The notes beneath the pieces are model-generated. The model was not told the origin of the DNA and did no database searches. It saw only the letters and a program-made list of their open reading frames with translations. 14,264 nt of DNA, from assembly GCA_021826795.1 (NCBI GenBank), contig JAKAYM010000035.1:1-14264 (forward strand), written 5' to 3'. A program made the translations under genes and the position numbers. The stretch comes from Thermoplasmata archaeon. GTDB lineage: Archaea; Thermoplasmatota; Thermoplasmata; Thermoplasmatales; Thermoplasmataceae. Shown here piece after piece: positions 7,140 to 13,321 of this stretch (positions within the stretch are counted from its first letter, which is position 1; each line of letters opens with the position of its first letter).

Positions 7140-7301
7140 TTCGTTGCCTAATCTAAAAATTCTATGGTTAACTTGATGAAAGCATTTCAGGCGTATAGAT
7201 ACATTATACCAATGTTTTACACCAAAATTGACCACGACTACTCTATTTTTAATTTATTTTTTAACCAAAATGAGGCAAGAATAACATAACAGGCAACGAA
7301 T
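7140..7301. repeat. Repeated AGGCAACGAA boxes in the divergent nfo-like/dnaG promoter region
   Basis: AGGCAACGAA occurs on the plus strand at 7291-7300, three bases before the dnaG TATA box. It occurs again, exactly, on the minus strand at 7140-7149, about 12 bp before the TATA box of the divergent cluster. A near-copy, AGGCAAGAAT at 7273-7282, sits 18 bp before the plus-strand copy. Each exact copy has the same orientation relative to the promoter it precedes. This suggests a shared transcription-factor site rather than a hairpin. The rest of the 290-bp gap 7098-7387 holds only the two promoters and the dnaG leader. Confidence 0.4.
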
Positions 7302-7304
7302 AGA

Positions 7305-7312
7305 TTATATAC
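7305..7312 (+). promoter_or_regulatory. TATA box of the dnaG operon
   Basis: TTATATAC, a good archaeal TATA element, about 80 bp before the dnaG ATG. Initiation near 7334 would give a leader of roughly 55 nt. That agrees with dnaG having a well-spaced GGTGA ribosome site at 7378-7382 instead of being leaderless. Confidence 0.5.
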
Positions 7313-7387
7313 ATTTTAAACATAACAATTTAATGGTAACTAATAATTATCATGATGACTTAATTAACGTAAATAACGGTGATAATA

Positions 7388-8677
7388 ATGAATGTCGATC
7401 CAAACATAACAAAATATGTTATCAAAGCAAAGATAGTAACTGATGGTGTTGTTGAGAAGCCCGATGTTGTTGGTGCAATATTCGGGCAGACTGAAGGATT
7501 ATTAGGTGAGGAATTAGATTTAAGAGACTTACAGAAAAGTGGCAAAATAGGTAGAATAGAGGTTGAAATAGATACCAAGAAAGGAAGAACAGAAGGATTT
7601 GTACTGGTACCTTCCGGGCTTGACCAGGTTGAAAGTTCAATACTTGCTGCTGCCCTTGAAACCATTGACAGGATAGGCCCATGCAAGGCAAAAGTGGATA
7701 TAGAAGACGTTGAAGATGTAAGGATAAACAAGAGAGACAAAGTAATCCAGAGGGCTGAAGAACTTTACAAAAAAATGGGTACAAACGGAAAGAGTCTCAG
7801 TGAAAGTATAATACAGTCTGTCCGTGAAGAGGTTGAGAAGAAAGAAATTTTATCCTACGGAGAAGAACATCTTCCTGCGGGTCCGGCAGTGGGTACTTCC
7901 GATTCAATCATAGTGGTTGAGGGAAGGAATGACGTACTCAATCTTCTCAGATACGGTATAAAAAATACCATTGCTGTTCAGGGAACCAGCGTTCCAAAAA
8001 CTGTGAAGGAACTTTCAAAGGCGAGGACAGTAACTTTATTTGTTGATGGAGATCATGGAGGTGAGCTTATAATAAAGGAAATGCTCCAGGTTGCAGATGT
8101 AGATTTTATAGCAAGGGCACCCCCAGGAACAGAAGTCGAGGAACTCACATATAAACAGATAGTCAAGGCTTTAAAATATAAAGCCCCTGTAAATCAGTAC
8201 CTTGAATCACATGGGATGATTGAAGAACTCAAAGAATTCACAGAAAAGAATAATCGGGCGGTGTCTGATATGAATGTGAATATAGAGGAAAAACCGGAGA
8301 AAGCAGAACCTCAGAAGGAAAAGGAGCCTAAGCACGTGGAACAAAGCGAGCAGGTAACTGCAATCGAAGAGGAAGAGATAAAAGATATTGATGACCCCCG
8401 CTTTATTAGAAATAAATTAAATGAGTTATATGAAAGTAAGGCAGTTGAAATATATGATAATACATCAAATCCTGTTGCAAGGTACCCGATTTCAGATGCT
8501 GTTGAACTCATGCAGAGTATAAAAAACGCATACATAATAATAAGCGGTGGTGTTATATCTCAGAGATTCGTTGATATAGCTTTCACAATGGGTGTCAAAT
8601 CTATTTACGGCATGAAGATGGGACATGTAACAAAAAAGCCAGATGGAATCAGGGTGGTTACATGGGATCATATGTAA
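7388..8677 (+). CDS. dnaG: DnaG-type primase (archaeal, Toprim domain)
   Basis: Archaeal DnaG makes short RNA primers in vitro and is best known as a stable subunit of the RNA-degrading exosome, where it binds Csl4 and favours A-rich RNA. The 429 residues have the family layout: a conserved N-terminal region opening MNVDPNITKYV and passing through GAIFGQTEGLLGEELDLRDL; a Toprim domain with catalytic Glu178 in VVEGRNDV and the acidic pair Asp220/Asp222 in FVDGDHGG; a charged Glu/Lys-rich linker at about 280-325; and a conserved C-terminal domain. The start is the ATG at 7388, preceded by GGTGA (7378-7382); an in-frame GTG at 7379 lies within that ribosome site and is rejected. The 3' end overlaps the next gene by 16 bases. 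No residue expected for the Toprim site is missing. Confidence 0.96.
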   Translation: MNVDPNITKYVIKAKIVTDGVVEKPDVVGAIFGQTEGLLGEELDLRDLQKSGKIGRIEVEIDTKKGRTEGFVLVPSGLDQVESSILAAALETIDRIGPCKAKVDIEDVEDVRINKRDKVIQRAEELYKKMGTNGKSLSESIIQSVREEVEKKEILSYGEEHLPAGPAVGTSDSIIVVEGRNDVLNLLRYGIKNTIAVQGTSVPKTVKELSKARTVTLFVDGDHGGELIIKEMLQVADVDFIARAPPGTEVEELTYKQIVKALKYKAPVNQYLESHGMIEELKEFTEKNNRAVSDMNVNIEEKPEKAEPQKEKEPKHVEQSEQVTAIEEEEIKDIDDPRFIRNKLNELYESKAVEIYDNTSNPVARYPISDAVELMQSIKNAYIIISGGVISQRFVDIAFTMGVKSIYGMKMGHVTKKPDGIRVVTWDHM

Positions 8678-10143
8678 ATTACAGCGAATACCCAGATACT
8701 TCATACATTAAAATACCAACAAGCCCGCTGGAAAGGGTCATAGGTCAGGGTGAGGCAGTTCGGCTCGCACTTATAGCAGCCAAACAGAGGAGAAATCTTC
8801 TTCTTGTCGGACCTCCAGGAGTTGGAAAATCCATGATAGCACAGGCCATGTCTTTTTATATCAGTAGACCAGAGGAAGAAATAAGGGTGGTACATAACCC
8901 TTCATACCCAGAGCGGCCTTTCGTGGAGGTAAGAACCATTAGCGAAATCGAGAAGGAAAAGCATGAAATGAATTCTATAGAGGGAGAGGTCATAGAACCA
9001 AAGGATGCACCGGATAACGTTGCACAGAGGCTAGGATATAAATGTCCGCACTGTGGCTTTTATTCTTCTCCGACAGAGAGTGTATGCCCTAACTGCAATA
9101 ACAGCAAGGCAGCCAACAACACTCAGGGTCCATTCAATGACGTTTTCAATGTAATAGGCGTTGCATTTGGAGTCAATAATAACAATGACAGAGTAACACA
9201 GACCAGAAAGGTTGGCGACAGGGAAGAAATAGTCGTATATGAAAAATACGGCGATAAAATAAGGGTACTCGATGAAAAAACACTGGAGCGCCGCCGCAAG
9301 CTGGAAAAGAAAAGCCCGAGCAAGGTGATTGTGCCAATAGATAGAAATCCGTTTGTACTGGCAACAGGCGCAAGTGAAACCGAACTTCTCGGCGACGTAA
9401 GGCATGATCCGTACGGAGGACACCCACAGCTCGGAACAATGCCCTATGAACGTGTTGTTGCAGGTTCTGTTCACATGGCGCATGAAGGAGTTCTATTTAT
9501 TGATGAGATTACACATCTTGGAAAACTACAGAGATTCATACTGACTGCAATGCAGGAAAGGAAATTTCCTATCGTGGGAAGAAATCCCCAGAGTGCAGGA
9601 GCAAGTGTCAAGGTTGATGATGTGCCCACAGATTTTATTCTTGTTGCCGCATGTAATATTCAAGATTTGCAGTACATACTTAGCCCTCTACGCTCGAGGA
9701 TTGTAGGAAATGGGTATGAAATTTTAATGGAAAACTCAATGCCAGATACTAAGGAAAACAGGATGAAATACCTTCAATTTATTGCACAGGAAATCAATAT
9801 GGACGGGAAAATACCCAATATGGCTATTGATGCAACCGATATAATTATCAATGAAGGGAGAAGGAGGGCACTTGAGGACCACAAAAGTAATGCACTGACA
9901 CTTAAACTCAGGGAACTGGGCGGATTAATCAGGGCTTCCGGAGATATGTCTATTGAAAACAGGCATAAATTAATAGAAAAATCAGATGTCAAAGAAGCAC
10001 TATCATTGTACGTTCCTGTTGAAGAGAAAATAAAAAAATACTATGGTAGTATGACCAATGCAATAGGAGAAGAGGCTACAGGATCGCAGAAAGGTGAGTA
10101 TTATAATTATTATAACTACAGCGAGGACAGGTCTTACCAGTGA
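8662..10143 (+). CDS. LonB-like AAA+ ATPase lacking a protease domain, with zinc ribbon insert
   Basis: A 493-residue AAA+ ATPase closest to the ATPase part of archaeal membrane LonB. Walker A is GPPGVGKS (50-57), and the Lon-type LLGDVRHDPYGG begins at 242. Walker B is LFIDE (278-282), followed by LTAMQERKFPIVG, sensor-1 Asn332, arginine-finger candidates Arg344/Arg346 in LSPLRSR, and the Lon-like MPDTKENRMKYLQFIAQEI. Between Walker A and B, where LonB carries its membrane helices, there is instead a four-cysteine zinc ribbon (Cys128, 131, 142, 145) and no hydrophobic segment. The chain stops after the AAA+ lid with a Tyr/Asn-rich tail, so the Ser-Lys protease domain is absent. It is therefore probably a soluble remodelling ATPase. 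The start, preceded by GGTG at 8653-8656, overlaps dnaG, implying translational coupling. Its substrate is unknown. Confidence 0.88.
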   Translation: MGSYVNYSEYPDTSYIKIPTSPLERVIGQGEAVRLALIAAKQRRNLLLVGPPGVGKSMIAQAMSFYISRPEEEIRVVHNPSYPERPFVEVRTISEIEKEKHEMNSIEGEVIEPKDAPDNVAQRLGYKCPHCGFYSSPTESVCPNCNNSKAANNTQGPFNDVFNVIGVAFGVNNNNDRVTQTRKVGDREEIVVYEKYGDKIRVLDEKTLERRRKLEKKSPSKVIVPIDRNPFVLATGASETELLGDVRHDPYGGHPQLGTMPYERVVAGSVHMAHEGVLFIDEITHLGKLQRFILTAMQERKFPIVGRNPQSAGASVKVDDVPTDFILVAACNIQDLQYILSPLRSRIVGNGYEILMENSMPDTKENRMKYLQFIAQEINMDGKIPNMAIDATDIIINEGRRRALEDHKSNALTLKLRELGGLIRASGDMSIENRHKLIEKSDVKEALSLYVPVEEKIKKYYGSMTNAIGEEATGSQKGEYYNYYNYSEDRSYQ

Positions 10144-10255
10144 CATCTGTTAAAATTTTGATGAATTTATGCAGGGATTTTATAATTTTATACCCAGAAA
10201 ATGTTTAAAATTTCTCCGGGCAAAAAGATTAATACATTGTAATTATGGTGTTTAA

Positions 10256-10882
10256 ATGACAGTTTTCCTTTTATTTTTAACCGTCTTCGTGGCACTATTT
10301 GCCATTATAAATCCCATAGGTGCAGTGCCGATACTCATTACGCTTACCGATGGGTACAGTTTGAAGGAGAGGAAAGAGGTTATACGTAGAAGCGTTTATA
10401 TGGCGGCTGGAATGCTCTTCGGTTTTATGTTTCTCGGAGTCTATATTTTTGATATTCTGGGAATCAGCATTTACGATTTTGAAATAGCAGGTGGTATACT
10501 GCTCTTCAAGGTCGGTTTTGATATGCTTCAAGGTAAAACTTCACAGACAAAGATTACGAATGTTGAGCAGCAGGACTCCGCGGACAGGGAAGCTATAGCG
10601 ATTGCACCTATAGGGACCCCGCTGTTGGCAGGCCCGGGATCTATTACAACTGCCATAATATATTTCAATGGGACAGGGATAAATATACTTTCAAGAACAA
10701 TGGTAATTGCTGCTGTAATTCTTGTGCTAATCCTCGCATTCGTTATACTGAAATATTCACTGTCAATATTCCAGAAGATAGGGAAAACAGGATCAATTGT
10801 AATATCAAGGATAATGGGATTACTTCTGACGGCTATAGCTGTTGATTTGATTACAACAGGCATTATTCATATTTTTCTTTGA
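10256..10882 (+). CDS. MarC-family integral membrane protein
   Basis: A 208-residue polytopic membrane protein of the MarC/UPF0056 family, whose transported substrate is not established. The early bacterial link to multiple antibiotic resistance has not held up. About six hydrophobic helices are visible, in two halves of three. Family signatures are INPIGAVPI (18-26) in helix 1 and the matching APIGTPLLAGPGSITT (117-132) at the start of the second half. The halves are separated by a polar loop at about 93-115. The start is supported by GGTG (10247-10250) five bases before the ATG. The 112-bp gap from the upstream ATPase contains TATA-like A/T stretches, so it is probably its own unit. The last 20 bases overlap the 3' end of the convergent dehydroquinate dehydratase gene. 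Confidence 0.92.
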   Translation: MTVFLLFLTVFVALFAIINPIGAVPILITLTDGYSLKERKEVIRRSVYMAAGMLFGFMFLGVYIFDILGISIYDFEIAGGILLFKVGFDMLQGKTSQTKITNVEQQDSADREAIAIAPIGTPLLAGPGSITTAIIYFNGTGINILSRTMVIAAVILVLILAFVILKYSLSIFQKIGKTGSIVISRIMGLLLTAIAVDLITTGIIHIFL

Positions 10883-11528
10883 ACCGGTTCATAAGCGAAT
10901 TAAACTCTTGAGTCTCAATCTGGCCTGGGGCAGTTTTATCCTTATAAGAGGCATAGGCATAATCAGAAACCATGCCCACTGAGACCAGCCTCAGAAAGCC
11001 ATTGTTATCCCCCATAGGTACAAATGCGAGTTTAACATTTTTTTCAATTCTATAATGATATAAATAATCTAAATCGTCCAGGAATTTTCCTTTATCGGTA
11101 TAAGTCAGTGCTATTTTATATATATCTGGTTTGAACTTGGATATATCCTCCAGTATATAATGGATATCGTCATTATTGGTACCATGATACGATAACATTA
11201 AATTTGTTCCCTTGAAAAAATCCCTTCTGAACTGGAATGATTTTATATCAATATCTACAATAGGGGGCAAATTACCCATAGCTGCCGTGTAAACTTTATT
11301 TATCTCCTTGATTTCGCTGGATCTGAATGTGAATATGTAATCAATACTGTTTTTATTCAGATATTCCAGTATTTCCCCTAAATTTGCTGTATTATGAGAC
11401 CTGAAGAGGTCATATCTTATTTCATAATGGCGCGAATAATCTTTTAATCCGTTTTCAAATTCCGTTTTCATGTGTTTAAAATCATCAAAGAAAATTGATG
11501 TGTATATTTTACAGACTCTTCCGTACAT
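10863..11528 (-). CDS. aroD: Type I 3-dehydroquinate dehydratase
   Basis: Third step of the shikimate pathway: dehydration of 3-dehydroquinate to 3-dehydroshikimate through a Schiff base. At 221 residues from the chosen start it matches type I enzymes. Visible sites are YEIRYDLF with Glu36, Arg38 and Asp40; TFRSSE (67-72); LSYHGT with catalytic His115; YKIALT with the Schiff-base Lys138; and the C-terminal GFLRLVS (Arg180) and APGQI (200-204, Gln203) that hold the substrate. The reading frame stays open 27 codons upstream to an ATG at 11609, but that extension has no family similarity and would span the promoter. TATATTATA at 11545-11554 lies about 22 bp before the ATG at 11528, suggesting a leaderless mRNA. 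No other shikimate gene is in the window. Confidence 0.92.
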   Translation of the reverse strand: MYGRVCKIYTSIFFDDFKHMKTEFENGLKDYSRHYEIRYDLFRSHNTANLGEILEYLNKNSIDYIFTFRSSEIKEINKVYTAAMGNLPPIVDIDIKSFQFRRDFFKGTNLMLSYHGTNNDDIHYILEDISKFKPDIYKIALTYTDKGKFLDDLDYLYHYRIEKNVKLAFVPMGDNNGFLRLVSVGMVSDYAYASYKDKTAPGQIETQEFNSLMNRFKEKYE

Positions 11529-11544
11529 AATAAAGTATTTCAGT

Positions 11545-11554
11545 ATAATATAAA
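11545..11554 (-). promoter_or_regulatory. TATA box of aroD
   Basis: On the minus strand this reads TTTATATTAT, centred about 22 bp before the ATG at 11528. It favours that ATG as a leaderless start over the longer open frame. Confidence 0.5.
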
Positions 11555-11611
11555 AATTATCCATTTGGCATGATATAATAAACCTTTTTACATAGAATAT
11601 TATATCCACGC

Positions 11612-11878
11612 ATGGATATGATTGAGATTAAGAAAGGAGGTAAATATACGGTTGTTTCATCAAGTGGAGATGACAAGCCACTTATAACAGAAGGGGAATA
11701 CTTCGGATATGCAATTCTGGGCGAGGATGGTTCCCTTGTATTCAGAATAACTTCTGGAGGGAAATCAAAATTGAGACTTATTCCTGTAAGTTCAGTATCG
11801 TATATAGAATTTGATGAGGAAAATGTGGTGTCCAAAAATAAGGAAGAAGACATAGGAAAAACGACATATTTCAATTGA
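11612..11878 (+). CDS. Small beta-rich protein of unknown function
   Basis: An 88-residue soluble acidic protein that I do not recognise firmly. Alternating hydrophobic and polar residues with glycine turns (GKYTVVSS, GEYFGYAILGEDGSLVFRI, KLRLIPVSSVSYIEF) predict five or so beta strands. That would suit a small barrel of the SH3 or Sm type, followed by a charged, probably disordered tail from about residue 70. Small proteins of this look occur in euryarchaea, but the comparison is from memory. A second in-frame ATG at 11618 is an alternative start; neither has an upstream ribosome site, and the promoter is not obvious. It is divergent from aroD, with 83 bp between them. Codon pattern and position suggest a real gene. 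Confidence 0.75.
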   Translation: MDMIEIKKGGKYTVVSSSGDDKPLITEGEYFGYAILGEDGSLVFRITSGGKSKLRLIPVSSVSYIEFDEENVVSKNKEEDIGKTTYFN

Positions 11879-11922
11879 ATTATAAATTTTAATTATCTTA
11901 TATTTGTTCCACAGATAATATT

Positions 11923-11931
11923 TTTATATTC
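11923..11931 (+). promoter_or_regulatory. TATA box of the FAD oxidoreductase gene
   Basis: TTTATATTC, centred about 22 bp before the ATG at 11949 with no ribosome site in between. This fits a leaderless transcript separate from the small gene upstream. Confidence 0.5.
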
Positions 11932-11948
11932 ATTAAAAATAGAATGTA

Positions 11949-13157
11949 ATGGTTTTTGATAAGTCTGTGGAATCTGTTATTGTTGTTGGCGGCGGGAGTA
12001 CAGGATGCAGTGTAGCGTATAACCTGGCAAGCAGAGGATTGAAAGTAACACTGTTCGATCGTGGAAATATAGCATCAGGAAATACCGGCAGATCAAGTGC
12101 ACTTGTCAGGACACATTACAGCAATAAACTGATCGCGTCCATGGCACTTTATTCTTTAAATCAATTCAAGAATTTTAATAGTATCGGATATTCTGGATTT
12201 ACCAGAACAGGCATGATATTTCCATTCACAGGAGGCAATGCAGAAACTGCAAGAAAGAACAGAGAAATGCTTGTTGAACTGGGAATAAAGGAAGAGGAGA
12301 TATCCATTTCAAAAGTCAAAGAATTTTTTCCTGATATTAATTCTGAGGATTATGATTATATACTTTTTGAGGAGGAAAGCGGGTATGCTGACCCTGTTGC
12401 AACTGCATCTGCCTATGCCAGCGGGGCGAAAGCACTTGGAGCACAGATAAATACCGGTATAGCAGTGTCAAAGGTGGAGAGCAGTGAAAAAAACGCATCA
12501 ATTTATCTGATAAATGGTAAAAAATACAGTGCTGATAAGGTCATACTTGCTACCAACACATGGACTAACTTTCTTCTTCGATCGTCAGGTATTGCTGACA
12601 ACATGCTGATCCCGTTATATGCGTCTGTACATGATATTATATACATAAGAAGACCTGGAATGTACCATGGAATAAAACCAACACTGTGGGACCCACAGAA
12701 ATCAGCATACTATAAAATGGAGGGTGAAACGCTTACTGCAATAGGAAGCCTGGACCCTGCCATAGATCACGAGGCGTTTGACATCAAACAGAATTTGGAA
12801 AACCATGTAACCGATAACTACATTGAGGAATATTTAAGCAGGGTAACCGAAAGACTTCCAGGTATGGGAAACGCATCCATTGTTGCCGCAATCTCTGGTC
12901 TCTACGATATGTCGCCGGATGGACAGGCGATAATTGATTCTCTATCAAAATCAGGGTTGGAAAATGTGTTTGTCTGTGCAGGATTGAGTGGACATGGATT
13001 TAAACTGTCACCTGCTTACGGAATAATTGTTGCAGATATGGTAACTGGTAGATTGCCTGAGGAGTCCCTATTCGACTGGTCACAATTTTCTATGGAACGT
13101 TTTAATAATGATAAATATATAAAATCTATGTATTCCGGAATAGGAACAATATATTGA
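11949..13157 (+). CDS. FAD-dependent oxidoreductase, DAO family (sarcosine/glycine oxidase-like)
   Basis: A 402-residue flavoenzyme of the D-amino-acid oxidase superfamily, whose members oxidise the carbon-nitrogen bond of amino or N-methylamino acids. The N-terminal dinucleotide fold is VIVVGGGSTGCSVAYNLASRG with the GGGSTG loop at 14-19 and Asp37 at the end of strand 2. NIASGNTGRSS (40-50) is the usual flavin-contacting segment. The C-terminal CAGLSGHGFKLSPAYG (343-358) closes the FAD site, as in sarcosine oxidase beta-type proteins. The substrate cannot be told from sequence, and the specificity residues are not conserved enough to choose between sarcosine, glycine, proline or glycerol-3-phosphate. 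No second subunit is adjacent. The gene ends 17 bp before the tRNA fragment, so it appears to be the last chromosomal gene before the integrated element. Confidence 0.9.
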   Translation: MVFDKSVESVIVVGGGSTGCSVAYNLASRGLKVTLFDRGNIASGNTGRSSALVRTHYSNKLIASMALYSLNQFKNFNSIGYSGFTRTGMIFPFTGGNAETARKNREMLVELGIKEEEISISKVKEFFPDINSEDYDYILFEEESGYADPVATASAYASGAKALGAQINTGIAVSKVESSEKNASIYLINGKKYSADKVILATNTWTNFLLRSSGIADNMLIPLYASVHDIIYIRRPGMYHGIKPTLWDPQKSAYYKMEGETLTAIGSLDPAIDHEAFDIKQNLENHVTDNYIEEYLSRVTERLPGMGNASIVAAISGLYDMSPDGQAIIDSLSKSGLENVFVCAGLSGHGFKLSPAYGIIVADMVTGRLPEESLFDWSQFSMERFNNDKYIKSMYSGIGTIY

Positions 13158-13174
13158 ACAAATTTTACAAGCTA

Positions 13175-13219
13175 AGCCATCGGAGGGATTCGATCCCCCG
13201 ACCTGCTGATTACAAATCA
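13175..13219 (-). pseudogene. 3' half of tRNA-Thr(UGU), probable attachment site
   Basis: Read on the minus strand, this matches a tRNA from inside the 5' strand of the anticodon stem to the discriminator base. Anticodon loop TTTGTAA carries TGT at 13212-13214; 39-43 is TCAGC; the variable loop is AGGTC; the T stem GGGGG/CCCTC encloses loop ATCGAAT; acceptor strand CGATGGC ends with T73 at 13175. No CCA is encoded. Going 5', base pairing stops after three pairs (28 and 27 are mismatched), and no D arm or 5' acceptor strand (GCCATCG expected) follows. It is therefore a truncated copy, not a functional gene. Position 54 is A instead of the near-universal T. The adjacent integrase gene makes this a classic att remnant. 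Confidence 0.88.
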
Positions 13220-13229
13220 CAATTTCTTC

Positions 13230-13243
13230 ATTGTTTAAACAAT
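13230..13243. promoter_or_regulatory. 14-bp palindrome between att remnant and integrase
   Basis: ATTGTTTAAACAAT is a perfect 14-bp palindrome 11 bp beyond the tRNA fragment and about 50 bp upstream of the integrase promoter. It could be an accessory integrase site or an operator for the integrase's own ribbon-helix-helix-like N-terminus. Both ideas are inference. Confidence 0.35.
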
Positions 13244-13295
13244 AAAAATAGAAACCCTGTAAATTCTTACTTCCCAGATAATATTTTTCTACAAC

Positions 13296-13305
13296 TTTAA
13301 AATAA
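13296..13305 (+). promoter_or_regulatory. TATA-like box of the integrase gene
   Basis: TTTAAAATAA, centred about 22 bp before the ATG at 13322, the same distance as in other leaderless genes of this window. A GTGA at 13314-13317 could alternatively serve as a weak ribosome site. Confidence 0.4.
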
Positions 13306-13321
13306 TAGAATTAGTGAATTG

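Noticed and set aside
7352..7358. Perfect C-box-like ATGATGA in the dnaG leader
   Set aside because: No D box (CTGA) at a suitable distance and no terminal stem, so a C/D sRNA is not supported.
7379..7387. GTG start for dnaG three codons upstream
   Set aside because: The GTG is part of the GGTGA ribosome site, which is correctly spaced for the ATG at 7388.
8311..8535. Minus-strand frame opposite the dnaG linker
   Set aside because: Ser-rich shadow of the Glu/Lys-rich linker coding sequence.
9031..9483. 150-residue minus-strand frame opposite the AAA+ gene
   Set aside because: Cys/Tyr-rich antisense reading of a conserved ATPase; no start signals or homology pattern.
10144..10255. Possible separate protease subunit after the AAA+ ATPase
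   Set aside because: Only 112 bp without an ORF lies before marC; no Lon protease motif is present in any frame nearby.
11529..11609. 27-codon N-terminal extension of aroD
   Set aside because: The extension has no similarity to type I dehydroquinate dehydratases and runs through the TATA box that serves the ATG at 11528.
11635..11640. Strong AGGAGG inside the small beta-rich gene
   Set aside because: It encodes part of Lys-Lys-Gly-Gly-Lys, and no suitable start codon follows at the right distance; coincidence of codons.
13175..13219. Functional tRNA-Thr gene
   Set aside because: The D arm, 5' acceptor strand and part of the anticodon stem are missing; only the 3' half is present.
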